Below are positions 1 through 13,392 of a stretch of DNA of 64,000 nt, in pieces. The notes under the pieces were generated by a model. It had not been told where the DNA came from and ran no database searches. It saw nothing but the letters and a program-made list of their open reading frames with translations. The position numbers and the translations under genes were made by a program. The stretch's first letter is position 1; each line of letters opens with the position of its first letter. This DNA is from Streblospio benedicti (taxonomy: Eukaryota > Annelida > Polychaeta > Spionida > Spionidae): positions 28,812,346-28,876,345 of the forward strand of contig CM032661.1 of NCBI GenBank assembly GCA_019095985.1, given 5' to 3'.

Positions 1-2661
1 ATACCAAACTGGTTAGTCATTGATGCGTGTAAAAGATTAGCACGATTGCGTTGTATACTACCAAGGATGTTGAGAAAGCAATATCTATGAAGTGAAAAGA
101 ATGCCAATTACCTGGTGTTAATTATGTAAGTCGACTGAGCGTCTGGATAGTAGACTATGAAACTCACGCATTTACATTTATACTTACCTCCTTACCTATC
201 CTTCCGTGTTCGTCTAGTGAAGTTCACACTTGGGCCAGGGGGGGCACAAACCGTTTCTTGGCATTTCTGATGATAGTTGAATATTATCACATTGTCATAG
301 GAAGCCTTACACTTCTAGCAATGGTTATGAGCTAGTAACTTGGTCCAAACCTAATGGACAGTTTTCCTTTAAAGATCAGAATGAAGATTAGTTACATGTC
401 GAATCGTCGATGTTAAGTAGCATAGACGTGGGGAAAGTATTCAATGTTTACATCTAATGGATTTTTATGTTGTTTCCACTATGTCTCGTTGTTACCGAAT
501 ATTATACTTTGCAGATAAAAGTGCTTAAGTTATGGATTCTCTCATGACATTGACACCATTTGCATGCATCAGAATGATGTATGGAGAATTATATTGACAT
601 ATTCAGCAACAAACTAGTATAATGAAACCTTCAATTGAAAATTAGCAGTTAAATGAGCAGTTTGCTATGAATTAGAATGTTTAGAGAATATCCACTGTGT
701 AGAAAATACACTGACTAATGATATAAACATTAATATCAACTGTTTGATGCCTGTAGAACTTTGTCAATATTGCGACTGGCATGTATACTTCTCATGTTTG
801 AGTTAGAAACCATGTATGTGTGTGCATAACATGGAAATGTCAATCTTTATATGAAGAAGCCAAAATACAGAACAACATTCATTTGATAGCCGAATGTGAT
901 GAGCGTACCATACATCTCTTTTGGACCATGCTATTCCAGTTATTCTGCGCACAGTTGCTTCCAGTAAATAAAGTTTTTAAAAAAAGAAGTAAAAAATGTA
1001 CATTTACGTATTAACAATACTTTTGTCTCCCTTGATTAGGTTTGCAGTGAATAGCTGCCAATGTAAATCTAGATCTATATGGCCACAGGCCATCAAGAAA
1101 AGGTTATAATTGTTTGGCACACACGATAAGTGAGTAGCCCGCAAATGTATCTATGTTTATAAGTCAAACAAAGGCTCCGCTGGCTGGGTCCATTATGACT
1201 ATATGGATTTCTGGAGGTGGTGATTATCATATGTCTCCGCTTGGGGTGGGCATACAAAAGACAGTACTGATTCAGGCAGGCTTTTATGGAAGAGTTCAAT
1301 TGTAGCACACCTGTGACCGTTTTAGGTTGCAACGTCTATATAGTTTTATCTTTATTAGCCTTTTTAAGAATAACACAATATATGCTAATTTAAATTCATT
1401 GTCACCTGGTTTAGGAGGCTATCTATGACTGTTATAACTGTTCAAGTTTTAGTGATTCAGAAAACTGGTGCCATCAGCTATGCGAGGTGTCTCTGTGGTG
1501 GTATGATTTGCAAAATGACAGAGAAATAATTAACTATGTATAAAAGACTTAACCGCCAATTGCAAGCAGATCGTGAGTTCTGATTCCACAGAGTTGGTTA
1601 CATATCAGTTTTATTTACTTGTGTGTCCATATTTTAACCTAACAGTTTACATAATACTTTGTTTGCTGTAGATTCGTTACAAAAGCTTCAAAAATGTAAA
1701 CGCCCGTATATATAATGGTTTCTGTTGGACTCTGTGAAAGGGAGCGTGAATTAATATCAATGACCGACTGGAAGAATCACATTGATTACATTAGAAATGT
1801 TGACGAATTCCAATATCATTCTATGTCATATAAAGCCATCATGGTGTGTACCGTCACATATGATTTGATCCTTTCTAGACAAATTAGAAGGTTGATTGAG
1901 TCCATATTGTTATGTGGGTCTATGAATGTCTGGATCCAGCTCAAACTACTTCAATCAAATCATAGAAGCTGTAGCCAGCAAACATATATAAGGTTTTTCC
2001 AAGCAGCCTTAAAATCCTAGTAACACTAATATACGTAAAAATAAGGTGCTTCTACATGGGGTTCCTGTTTCCAGTTCACACTTAAATGTTAGCTAATTTC
2101 CCACACCACACTTAAATTTTGTCTTTTTTCCCAATGAACACTCAATGCATTTTTGAAAATGTCCCTCTTCACACTTAATTTTAAAGTTGATTCTCGAGCA
2201 TTCCTCACTTCATACTTAAACAGGCATAGGCACCCTCACTGTGTGGTGAGCTTGATGAGAAAACTTTTGACGATAATGCTATATATGAATTCATAGATTA
2301 CAATAGCTGATTTTTTTCTCTTTCTTCCAAATTCTATGTAATAATTTTACAAGCACTGGGTGTTTTATAAGTTGTTCAAACAACTGCTTCAGACCTGGGA
2401 ACTCTAAGATGAGGTGGGGGCTGCACGTTCACACACTCATGCCAACATCCACGCACCTCGCGTGTGTCCCACAATCGACCTAGTCCAGAATATGATCCCA
2501 CCGATAAAAACAAACAACATTGTCCCCGGAAGTGCAGGGGCTGTGACTCCATTACCGTCTGCTCCGCCGGATATTCCATTAAACAGCATTCACAATGTAC
2601 CCATTGTGCTATTTGCTGATGACGTGTCAATCAACTAGAATGTGATTTTCTATGGTTGCAG
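1..2661. other. Region without a recognised gene (5' flank or intron of the SAXO-like gene)
   Basis: I see no convincing exon here on either strand; the open frames are short, AT-rich and unlike any family I know. Positions about 2060-2220 hold four loosely spaced copies of a cacacttaaa-type motif. The missing first exon or exons of the SAXO-like gene should lie here or before the window, because the first exon found begins in phase 2. Confidence 0.5.
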
Positions 2662-5600
2662 GCATTCCAAGGGCCAGCAGAAGAAGCGGGAGAATGTCCC
2701 TGTGCGCAGCGGGAAACCGCGGTCCCAGACCGTCCCTCTCAGCGACTACAGGTAGCAATCGTTCAACCGTACCACGGTGTAGTACCATACTCATGTGGAT
2801 CAATGTGGGCCAAAATGGGGAGGAATTTTTATATTTATTTCCTTTCTTCTTAGATATACAATAGCATAGGCAGATCCAGGGGCGCAAGGGGCACCCCCCC
2901 CCCCCGCCCACCACCACCCGTCCCCACAAAAATACATTTTTATAGGTTTTTTATGAAGTCCCTTGAGTGCGTTCCCCGCCCCCCCTTAAAAAACAGGATC
3001 TGCCACTGCAGTAGAACTTCGACTTAGACCACCCGAAGGACTGGCCTCAAGTGATCTTACCATGAATGTCTGAAGCAGTCCCTCGCTGAAGACGTGGGGC
3101 CGAGAGAAATTATCTTCGTATGGAGGTAGTTTCTTTATAGAGATGGTCTTTAAATTGGGGGTTCGCCCTGTGACAATATGAAATGCAGTGTTGAAAGATC
3201 TATAGGTCTTTTTCTTCAGTTTGATATATTATTTATTCTATATACACTTACGATAACATGAATGCAGCAAAATCGATGCCACGGTCTGCTATAGCCATAT
3301 GTATGTCCATAAAATGTGGTTCTTCCGCGTTTAAGAGATTCTTCGTGAACGTCACGCATTAGCACGTACATGTGAGAAACATCCTGGCCAACATTATGTC
3401 CTCCATGTCGTCACGTATTCATTCATGATCTAATCTATGTTTAAATGAAACACAGTATCTAAGAGGAACCACCTATAAATTTCTACGTAGGTGTACATGT
3501 ATATGTGACCATTTCAAGAAATATCACTGTTAATGACAATCACCCATGTGGACTCCTCCTGTGCAGAGACACCTACAAGAACAACTACAACATACGGCCA
3601 CGCAGCACCAAGCGACCACCGCCCTCTCCCCGGGACCCGAACCCACCACCCATGGTATTTGACACCAATCAGAGACACGACTTTCAGCCAAAATTTCTGG
3701 AGAATGGGCGAGTGCTGCCCATCAAAAAGGTAAAGTGTTCACTGCAGACATGGCGTCAACTAAATGGCGGTCAGTTGTGATTGTAAATAACTACAATCGG
3801 TCTTCATGTAGAATAATGTATATTTTCGCCATTGCTGCGTTAATGTTCGTTATTCACACAAGTAATTGAATGATGCCAGGCCCTTCGATTTACAGGCACT
3901 GTATGTAGAAAAGACAAACTTCGAATATGAGCTAATAACAAATGATTATTGGCTGCCGTTCGCTGTGGCTTCAGGCAAACGTTAAGAAACGCCGGGACAG
4001 TTTTCGTTGTGTAAACAGGACAGTCATTTTTAATCACACGTCTTTTCAATCACACGCACTAAAATTAATATGGCTTTTACCTGAAATTGACAGACAACTA
4101 TGATCATGTGTGTAATGATCAGTTCTGCCACATTTTTTTTACCTTTGTTTCATTTAGAACTTTTTATGCTTCCACATATCGCACACGCATCATACACAGC
4201 TCATAACAGTAATACATTACCATATAATCCACACCAGCATACATATACACACAAACAAAAACATATTGATATTTATATGTATTGTAGTGGTGTAATATAT
4301 TTATAGACATTTAAGGACTCTTTCTCCAAGTTCAAATTCCGATAAGTCCAAGTCTGACAGTCACGAATGTTGGAAACAATATGTGAAATATCAATGGTTG
4401 CAAAATCACGACTGATTCTGCTTGAATACAATGTACAGTATTCCAACATAAAATATAGATGTGGAATGTATGGCCGTATAATTATTGTGACAAACCCTTC
4501 AGGAAGAAGTGTACAATCCTCCCGAGGAGCCTATGGAATGTAAGAGTCACTACACGATGGACTACCCGGCCAAGTTCGTGCTTCCCCCCGTCATCCACGG
4601 CATTCCCGAGAAGGCCGTGCGTGGCACTATGCAAAGGCGCAGCGGCTCCTTCGACGGCCGCACCACCACAAAGGTACAGCAGAACCGCCAATTACACCCT
4701 CCATATAGTGCCCACCTCTATCCTTTCTCATTTTTCTAAAAACAACCAACATGAAATTTCTTAAAGAGCCCACCACTGTACGTAGAATAAGTTTTTTTTG
4801 CTGGTTTTTGTTTGTTGAATTTTTGTTTGTTTTGTTTTGAGTTTAGTGGGGGGGGGTTCTTAACAGCATGTGCCCATCATATCAACGTGTGCCCATCAAT
4901 TATCATTTCCTTAGAAATTGCCCATCATTTATCATTTCCTTAAAAATAACTATTTTTGAATATCATGTTCAGCTGATCAGGCTTATATATTAGATAATCG
5001 AGTATCTATTAGATAAGGAATCAAGGACAATTACTGTTGCTTGCACATTTACATCATTAATTTTGAGGTTTGAAAAACGATGATCAGATTCGAAGTGCTC
5101 AGTGTCGAGTTCTATCAAAGATAAGCCATAACTTATAGCATGCACAATGTAGCACAGAAAATACTTTATCTTTTAACAATGTATGGTACCGTTAATTCTG
5201 TTAGCGTGTATCACATCATATGCCAAATATAATGCCCCCACTCCAGGAGCACTACCAGAAGTGGTCCGGGTCCGGCAAGGCGGTGCCGTACGGAGAGGTG
5301 CCGTGTTTCACGGGTTCGCTGCTGTACCCCGACCAGACGCGCTCCCTCGACTCCACCACGGGGCAGACCTTCCAGGGCGCCAAGGGCAAGCGCGCTGAGC
5401 TCATCAAGAATGCAGATGCCAACATCAAGCTTGAGGGTGAGACCAGTTTAACTTTAGATCATGAGTGTGTTAGACTATTATGGATTTGTGAGCTGGAGAC
5501 TGAGTTGTAAGGTTCGTCATAGAGGATCTAACTTAAAGGGAAGATACATTGATTAATTCGTGTGTGTTTCTTTAGGATATCAATAGGTGTGCAATGTACG

Positions 5601-8532
5601 CATTTTTGTTGAGTTATGTTAGCAAGCCTTTACAAAGAGACCATTTCATGCAGATATGCTCAACGTCTTTCTGGTGAGACCAATTCAGGCTTTTTTGTAA
5701 CTTCTGTGTGGTCTTAATAGGCAGTGATTATGTCCCACAGTAGAACCACCAGTTGTTATAAGACCACACCGCCTCTCTATTAAGATCACTTGAAGCCAGC
5801 CATTTGGTTTTCTCAAGTGAGAGGTTCTGTTGTACCTACAATCTGGATTATCACCACCTTTGCATAACCTTCCATTGTTGCAGGTGACCAGCACTTTGAC
5901 ACCGTCAACAGATCCACATACAAGTTCACGGAGGGTGCGCGCCGGGCTGACATCATCGTTCACAAGCCGGAGTACAAGGTGGTGAAGCGCGGAAATTTCA
6001 ATGCCGTCACCCAAAGTCAGCACGACTTTGCCCACCACAAGGACGCTCGACCAGCTAAAGCTGTCGCCCCACCACAGTCCACAGTGGACCTCAGGAGGGA
6101 CAACAGGTGAGGGTGCGATTATGTCACACATAAGTAGTTGGGGAAGAGTATGTACCCAACAGACAGTTTCATCACACGCTTTACTTGGATTTTTAAAAGG
6201 GCTTTTTATCGCTTTATATCAACTTGCCTGTATCAGTACGATTTTCACAAAGAGTTAATTAACTGTTTTATTGTAGAATGAGTCTTGACACAGAGCAGAG
6301 GAACCAGTTCAAAGGCTACGACGTCACTGAGCACCCGATGCCCAAGTCATGCAAGAAGGAGACCGAGGAATACAAGCCGCCCACAGAGAAGGTCGACTCG
6401 CTCACATCACAGAAGGTATGTGTTGGCGTGAGTGGGGGCTGTGTGTGGAGTGTGAGACCTGTGAGGGTGGGGGATGAAGGTCGTGAGAATATTGACACAC
6501 TTGCCTCTCGGAGAGTATGTCGTGATATCAATTACATATATCAGTATGTGTGATACATAATATGGATAACACTCATATTGTAAAGGGTTGTGCCACTTTA
6601 CATTGGCATATCTTTGGGTTCTTTGTTGGGGCGCCACCCTCTTCTGATTATGGCTCACGGGAGGGATCGGGAGGGAGAAGCCATTTCTTTTGATTAATTA
6701 AACTTCAATGTCATTTGTATATTTTATTCCATGCAAGCGTCCAGAATACAAGCATTGAAACATAGGCATCAATTTAGAACAAGGATACAGAATCCAGCAT
6801 CACGAATGAAGAATAACTAGAGAGCAAACCAGCAGCTATGAATATACTAATTTCACAAGCTTTTGTCAGAAATATCTGACCACATTAGTTTCCTAGTTTA
6901 AACTGGTAATACAAAGACTATTACCCTGCCACGACTCGCGTTGGCAGTTTATTCAAAGCTAATAAAATGTTCTAAACACACTTGTTCATTAATTAGTATA
7001 TTTGCTGACAGCCAGTCTAGTTTGCTTCTTATAAGAGCCACGCGCATCACAAACCTGATAACTTTTGGCTTTACAATCTAAGTGAAAACATACCATGCTC
7101 TACTTTATAGGCCAACTCTTTACAATATGTGATACATCACTTTTACAAGGGTCCTTGTTGAGTTGAACTGAACAAATATTTTCACAATTAGTACTTTCCC
7201 AAAACGACTTTGCAGCAGCTTTGCTGTGTTTTCAGGCCGACTACAAAGAATATGACATCAGCCAGAACTTCTCTGTGCCGATCAAGAACCCACACCAGGG
7301 TCGGCGGTCGGACAAGCCGCTGCCGCCACTCGACCCAACCACCACCAGCAGTCAGCACTACCAGAAGTGGAAGGTCGAACCCAGAACCAGGTGAACACTA
7401 AATGTTTTTTGTTCAAAAGATGTGGAGTTGCGTGATAAATTTTTATACCTAGTGTCAATCGTTCTCCAAGTTCTTAATGGCTCATGTGAGAAGCAAAAAT
7501 GTCATTTTCATGTGACTGTTTGCATCTATGGTGAGCTCTCACATGGACAAAGCCACAAAATTCCCTGGTTTGTGCCTTTAATCTGAAATCTGCACCTTTT
7601 TAATGGATTTCCTCTGATCAATAAGGAGATATGGTCTCTTTTTAGAGGTGGATGTTATACTGTATTGCTTTCCACTCCAGATATGAGGACATCTATGAGG
7701 CAAATATGTTCTGCCGACGGGACCAGTACATGCCCACGGACCCATTCAATACAGTATCCACCACGCGAGACACATACCAGGGCAAGTACGCACCTGTGCC
7801 GAAGTCACTTAAGCCCGAGGAGAGGGCCGTAGACAAGCAGGGAGACCACGACTTCAACACAGTCTATAAGGTATTAAAAGCAGCATTTCTTTGATACATC
7901 CTGTAAGGTAAAAGAAGAGTAAATCATCACTTCAATAGGGTCTTCAAGGTACTGAATGTAGATGGCATCACTTTCATCACAGTTACTATGCGAGCTGCAC
8001 CATATTTATCATACCAAAATCAGATAGTAAGCTTGTGTTTTTCCCCCACTCCTCCTCCCCCAAGTTTATTTGTACCCTTTGCATCTTATAATAAGTAAGT
8101 GGGCCATGATAAAGGACAAACGCCTAGTGTATGAGCATGACTCAATCAGTCTTTGATGTGCCAAATGTTGTTGTCAAACTCTTGTATGTCTCAGCACATT
8201 TCAAGTGAATTTTGTCTTTCTTCAGAAAACAAACACAAAAATCTAAAAAAAAAAAAAAAAAAAAAAGAATATAAAAATGTGTCTATCAACAACACACAAT
8301 TTTCCATGACTGCCATAATAAACATTGAACACACGAATTGCTTACTTTGTTTATAATTAAGTATTAACTCATAAACCTTCCACTGCAGGTGCAATTCCAT
8401 CAGCCCACTGATGCAAGACTACTCAGCAAACAGCAAGCTGCACGTCTGCTGAAGGAACTGAGAAAAAAGAAAGGTGGAAAAGCCCAGCTCAAAGGGGATC
8501 CTCAGCCTCAGAGAGTGCAAGTGCAAGTGTGA
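2662..8532 (+). CDS. SAXO/MAP6-family axonemal microtubule-stabilising protein, nine exons, 5' end missing
   Basis: Exons: 2662-2751, 3567-3729, 4503-4673, 5247-5436, 5884-6106, 6277-6415, 7236-7390, 7681-7870, 8389-8532 (stop TGA). All have AG/GT borders and compatible phases, giving about 490 residues. The protein repeats Mn-type modules of the SAXO/MAP6 family: EEVYNPPEEPMECKSHYTMD (exon 3), RTTTK-EHYQKW (exons 3-4), EEYKPPTEKVDSLTSQKADY (exons 6-7), SSQHYQKW (exon 7) and DQYMPTDPFNTVSTTRDTY (exon 8). Proteins of this family bind and stabilise axonemal microtubules in cilia and sperm flagella; that role is inferred from the family. The tail is basic (LKELRKKKGGK). The Cys-rich SAXO N-terminus should lie upstream. 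I am sure of the family, not of which SAXO member it is. A degraded second copy of the last exon follows at 9.8 kb. Confidence 0.85.
2870..3008. mobile_element. Short MITE with ggcagatcc ends (hAT-like)
   Basis: The left end reads ggcagatccag and the right end ggatctgcca, an inverted pair of about 10 bp around a C-run and G/T-rich centre. Ends of the type cagtggcggatcc belong to widespread hAT MITEs. I found no clear target duplication. It lies in the first visible intron of the SAXO-like gene. Confidence 0.4.
3009..3173. mobile_element. Pogo/Tigger-like MITE, degraded
   Basis: It starts gcagtagaacttcgactta and ends with the approximate inverse (tggtctttaaattgggggtt). Cleaner copies of the same end type are at 28911 and 53621. 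Such cagtRgaacctcc ends, next to a TA target, are typical of pogo/Tigger-type Tc1/mariner MITEs. Confidence 0.4.
5695..5842. mobile_element. Fragmentary pogo/Tigger-like MITE
   Basis: It contains cagtagaaccaccagttgtt and tctattaagatcac, and ends with tgagaggttctgttgta, matching the family at 28911 and 53621. It lies in the intron between exons 4 and 5 of the SAXO-like gene. Confidence 0.4.
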
Positions 8533-8664
8533 TCATGGACAATGTCACAGTCCCAGTAACTGATAGAAAATTCTCAATGGCACAGTATTGCTGGACGGGG
8601 TCTGTCTCACTGTGGGATTCTGGTATTGTCCTAATTGAAAGGCTCAGCTGTCCCATGACATCTT

Positions 8665-9164
8665 TGGGGGGAAAAAAAAAAAACCAAAATTTTTGGGTTT
8701 TTTTTTGGGGTTTTTTTAAAAACCCCAAAAAAAAATTTTTTGGGGGAAATTTTCCGGTTTTTTAAATTTTAAACCTTTTTTTTTTGGGGGGGGGGTACTT
8801 TTAACCCCCAATTTAATTTCCCAAAAAGGAAAATTTTCCCAAAAAAAAAACCCCCAAATTAAGGGGGGGCCCCCAAAAAAATTTTCCCCCCCAATTTTAA
8901 AAAAAAAAAGGGCCCCCCGGGGAAAAAAGAAAACACCCCCCAAAAAATTTTTAAGGGAACCCCCCCCTTTTAAAAAAAAAAAAATCCTTAAGTTTTTTTT
9001 TCCCCCCCCCCCCCCCTTTTTTTTTTCCCCTTTTAAAAAGGGGGGGGGAAAAAGGAAAAGGGAAAAAAAGGGGATAAAACCCCCAAAAATTTTTTTTGCC
9101 AAATATTTGTTGTCAAACTCTTTTTCCCAATTTTGGGGTTTTTTTTTTTTAAAAAAAAAAAAAA

Positions 9165-9195
<31 letters not shown>

Positions 9196-9658
9196 AAAAA
9201 ATTTTTTTTTCCGGGGGTTTTTAAACCCGGGGGTTTTTTTTTTTTTTTTTAAAAATTTTTTAATAAAGGGTTCCCCCAAAAAAAAAATTTTTTTTTTTAA
9301 AAATTTTTTAAAATGGAAAAATTTTAAAACCCCTTTGGGGTTTTGGGGAAAAATTTTTTTTTTTTTAAAAAAAATTTTAAAAAAATTTTTTGGGGGGGGG
9401 GAAAGGGGGTTTTTTTTTCCCTTTTTTTTGGGGGGGCCCCTAAAAAAAAAATTTTTTTTACCCAAAAAAAAATTTTAAAAAAAATTTTTTGGGGAAAAAA
9501 AAAATTTTAAAGGAAAAAAACCCCCCCAAAACCAAAAAAAGGGGGAAATTTGGGAAAACCAAAAAAAATAAAAATTTAAAAACCCCAAAAAAAAAAAAAA
9601 TTTTAAAAAAAAAATTTTTTTTTTTTTTTTTTTTTTTCCCTTTTCCCCCAGGGAAAAA

Positions 9659-9690
<32 letters not shown>
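8665..9690. other. Homopolymer-run block, probable assembly artefact
   Basis: Almost every position belongs to a run of three or more identical bases, using all four bases. Where identity can be followed (about 9095-9125) the text is a distorted copy of 8155-8185. Open frames of up to 249 codons are mere translations of the runs (Lys, Phe, Gly, Pro). I treat it as unpolished consensus, not as genomic sequence. Confidence 0.75.
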
Positions 9691-9695
<5 letters not shown>

Positions 9696-10080
9696 AAAAA
9701 GCCATACCTCAACAACACACAATTTTCCATGACTGCCTGTAAACATTGAACACACGAATTGCTTACTTTGTTTATAATTATTGTGCTTCCTATAAACCTT
9801 CCACACTGCAGGTGCAATTCCATCAACCCACTGATGCAAGACTACTCAGCAGCAACAAGCTGCGTCTGCTGAAGGAACTGAGAAAAAGGTGAAAAGCCCA
9901 GCTCAAAGGGGATCTCAGCCTCCGAGAGTGCAAGTGCAAGTGTGATCATGGACAATGTCACAGTCCCAGTAACTGATAGAAAATTCTCAATGGCACAGTA
10001 TTGCTGGACGGGGTCTGTCTCACTGTGGGATTCTGGTATTGTCCTAATTGAAAGGCTCAGCTGTCCCATGACATCTTTTA
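9691..10080 (+). repeat. Second copy of the SAXO-like last exon and flanks
   Basis: This repeats 8270-8665 at an offset of about 1422 bp, with scattered small indels. The exon copy begins at 9811 and reads correctly to about residue 14, then indels change the frame and it stops early after LRLLKELRKR. The 3' flank (gatcatggacaatgtcacag) is essentially identical in both copies. The near-identity plus read-like indels next to a homopolymer block suggest a false duplication rather than a real paralogous exon. Confidence 0.7.
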
Positions 10081-12009
10081 AACATTTTAAGAAGTACAAA
10101 AAGAATTTTTTCACAGAATCTATAAAGGACATTTTTTATTCTAGAATAATCCAACTATTTAAATGGAAAAAAAAATACTCATAGGTTTACATCGAAGAAA
10201 CATCATGGTGTTAACTTTGGGTAGATCAAATAAAAAACTATATACATGTTGGAATAAACAGACTTTTGAAAAGACCAAACAAAACTGTGGATTTGACAAT
10301 AATGACAAATGTGCATGTGAAATGTTATAGCATTTGTTTGTTTTGTACTTTTTCTTTTCTTTATGATTTATAGGATTCTGATTCATGTACACCTATAATG
10401 TTGTCACTTAGAATTTCTGAATTACCTGCATAATCATTAAAATCATTTGATGTGTTAACTACGATGTTCCTTTGTTTCATGTAACAGTCAATACTATGAT
10501 ATTACATTTCTATTTCAATTTGAAGACTGATAGTTTTCAGCCATTTTTTAATTTTATTTGAACTGGTTGAAAGAAAGTTGTGATATTTTAGCAGTATTAA
10601 ATAAAAAAAGTTCAGATTGGCAAATTGTTTATGTAATACAGAGCGTGTAGTATTATTTTATTATTTACAACGTTCTACTGCACTTTTTAAAAACTTATTG
10701 TGAGATGTCATATGGATCTTACCGGTATATACCATTTAAGGGGACAGGAGTGTCCATAATGGGAAAAAGTTAAATTTCAGCTTTTTAATCTTTATTATAC
10801 AACGATGAAAAACATGTTTTGAAATTAATCAATAGTTTTCTTATTTTAAACATTTTGTGGATACCCCCGTGGATACCAACCTGTATATATACGTTATATG
10901 GGATAAATGAAAATAAGATAAATTGAATGTTTTTTCATCCTATAAAGAGAGAACAACAATTTTTTTTAAATCAACCTTTGATCAATAGTTCCTTCTATGT
11001 TAAAATTTATGGACACCAAATAGTAGTGAAGTATAGCGACATTAAATATCAGAAGGGCCATTTCTCAAAACTTAATTTGTGTAAAGTTTCGTACCAATTT
11101 TCATTTATCAAAACCATGGAATCAAGTCTCTATGAATGTTGACATATTTGAAGAATTATGCCCTCTGACAAAATGCCTATTAGGATTCTTTTATTTCATT
11201 TTGTTCATGAATTATTAACACTTTTTTTATTGTCAAGAAATTTGGAAAAAAATAGTATTTTTCAAACTCAAAATGCATGTAAAATGAATAATTAAATAGA
11301 TATATCTCAGACAAGGTTTCAGTGATAAAATTTGGCACTGGCCCGTCGGCCCGAGGCTAGTACAATCTTAGAAGGGCCAGTAATGTTTCTCAGATGATGG
11401 CCCGGCTGGCAAACATAAAATTTGGTGGAATTTTACATTGGATTTTTGCAGAACCCCCACTCCCATATATCAAAGAGCTTGATTTAGTCTACCTTCACTA
11501 TGCCAACAGGTTATGGTGACAGTTGACAGTTGTATAAATCTTTTTAATAAACTCAATAAGTTTCTGGAGGTGGGGAGGGGGATGCCGGCAGGGCCCCTAG
11601 CGATGCTTTGCATTTTCGGCGCTCCCAGGGCCAGTAATGTACCAGAAGGGCCAGTGAAGATTTCAAAACACTGGCCCTTCTGGCCAATTTGGGCTACTCC
11701 CCAATTGTTGTCACTGACCTGTTTTTTGTAATTGGAGTGATTTCGATGATTGATGTTTTCAAGCATTATTTATATATATATATAAATATCATATATTACA
11801 GTTGAACATGCCACTTTTTTCGGACAGATTGATAATTTATTACCAGAATCTGTCTCCTCGAGGCTATCTTTCTTTTCGAAACAACTGTAAACACAAATTA
11901 AACGAGTATACATCTAATTTTCTAAAAAACAATTAGTCATCAAGTTCTAGTAGAGATGAATTAATGTTATTCATAATAGACACTCTTTACATTGTATCTG
12001 CCTAAACTA
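10081..12009. other. AT-rich intergenic region after the SAXO-like gene
   Basis: Nothing here resembles a protein. An AATAAA at 10600-10605 could serve as a polyadenylation signal, but it lies 2 kb after the stop (nearer if the duplication is false). Between 11330 and 11700 several gggccagt/actggccc words occur in both orientations, which suggests an old, unidentified repeat. Confidence 0.4.
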
Positions 12010-12239
12010 ATACCCAAGCCCAAATTGGGTTGGTTAAGACTATACACACGAGGTCTGTAGGCTTTTAACTCAACTCAGAATTCAGCCAAAAATTCAGTCA
12101 GAAATTCAGCGCGAAATTCAGCCACCAGGATGACCCCGTGGTTTTGAACAAATGACATACATCACATTCAGGTAACTATGTCACACGTATGTTGATAAAC
12201 GTGGTCGCTGCATCTACTGTACTCAATAGTGGATAAGGT

Positions 12240-12545
12240 AAATGTAAATGTGGTGGTTTATAGTAATGATTCTAGTGCTCTCACGACTTTACATTCACAC
12301 CAGGCCGTTGGCATCCTTATTACACTATATCTTTCTCAACTCCCCAGCAGCGCAGACCTGGTAATCATTCACATTTGCGTTCACTCGCCTGACCTGTACC
12401 TATTTAACATGTAGGTACCACGGAGCAGTGTGCAACATATTAGAGGTAGGTTTGCTCAACACTTACCACCAGACCCGACCGGGAATCGAAACCACGACCT
12501 TTTCGTCACGAGTCCAACTCCCTATCCACTCGGCCACGGAAGCAC
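12240..12545 (-). mobile_element. tRNA-derived SINE, copy 1 (full head)
   Basis: On the minus strand it begins gcttccgtggccgagtgg, a tRNA-Leu/Ser-like head with an A box (complement of 12526-12536) and a B box ggtttcgattccc (complement of 12481-12493). The body continues to about 12240. Two more copies are at 49.5 kb and 50.3 kb. It is inserted in repeat R1. Confidence 0.75.
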
Positions 12546-13066
12546 TTTCATATCGTCAAGGAATTACACAAATCAAAACGTTTTATCGCAGATGCACAAG
12601 AAACACAACATGAGCCATCCATATTTCATACTAAAATATTTTTATTTACAATAAGGACCAAAATCGTCTTCAAATTTTATTTTCTTCATGTCATGGACTT
12701 TGACAGGCATCACTCGATCACCCGGCAAAAAACACCATTCGTTTTGATAGAAATACTAAATATCCGACGCCCACATTTATTGCCTAGTTTTCCAAACGCC
12801 TTAGTTGTAATCCGGTATGCAAGATACGGCAAGGCACGGAGGACAAATGATATGATATTTTTCCTTCAAATATTTAAATTTTGTCACATCCATGGCAGAT
12901 CTTACCAAAAACAGGTGTTTGTCGCAAATTACCGGAAAGCTTTCTTGCATGCATACCTCAGGTCTACTATATCCACACTGTCTTGACACTCCCACACCTT
13001 GCTTGTCCTGAGATCACCCACCACTGTTCTACCAGTAGCCCACTACCCATTCTGACAGTGTTAATT

Positions 13067-13067
13067 T

Positions 13068-13099
<32 letters not shown>

Positions 13100-13100
13100 A
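13067..13100. repeat. (GT)n microsatellite
   Basis: A run of gt dinucleotides with one ttt interruption. It marks the junction with the right part of repeat R1. Confidence 0.8.
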
Positions 13101-13209
13101 AATTGTCTAATGGGATATGTCTTAAATGTAAATGTTCTGCACATCAACCAGGCATAACATGAGGGGTTTGGGTCTTAAGCATATGCTTATATATACATAT
13201 TAGTTTTTG

Positions 13210-13392
13210 ATAATAGAAAGATCCAGGGGGGGGGGGGTGGCTGTGCACACACCCTTTTTTCATCCAAAGTTTTCATTTTTATGTGTTTTTTTTCATCTCC
13301 ACAAGCCTGTGCATGTACAAAACCCATGAAATCCTGTGGGTCCAGTGGTCCACCCCTTTTTTTGAAAACCTGGATCTGCCAGTGGTTGATCA
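13210..13392. mobile_element. Short MITE with gatccagg ends (hAT-like)
   Basis: The left side reads agatccagg followed by a G-run, and the right side cctggatctgccagtgg. This is the same layout as the element at 2870. The ends are imperfect and no target duplication was seen. Confidence 0.35.

Larger units (their letters stand above)
12010..13202. repeat. Interspersed repeat R1, copy 1, interrupted by a SINE
   Basis: The left part (12010-12235) and right part (13095-13202) match 44223-44780 closely: both begin atacccaagccc, contain short direct repeats of aattcagcca and end with gtcttaagcatatgcttata. The middle differs, and here includes a SINE and about 500 bp of other sequence. The family is unknown to me; its ends (acccaarccc / gggtttgggt) are weakly inverted, so a non-autonomous DNA element is likely. 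Confidence 0.6.

Noticed and set aside
1715-2020. 101-codon open frame on the plus strand
   Set aside because: No recognisable motif, background-like composition, and no splice context tying it to the SAXO-like gene.
3505-3780. Open frame extending the SAXO-like exon at 3567 in both directions
   Set aside because: Only 3567-3729 fits splice borders and phase; the extensions run into intron.
8716-9749. Open frames of up to 249 codons on both strands
   Set aside because: They consist of Lys, Phe, Gly, Pro and Leu runs translated from the homopolymer block and have no family resemblance.
11470-11766. 98-codon minus-strand frame with GTLLALGAPKMQSIARGP
   Set aside because: It looks somewhat protein-like but overlaps repeated gggccagt words, and I could not tie it to a family or neighbour exon.
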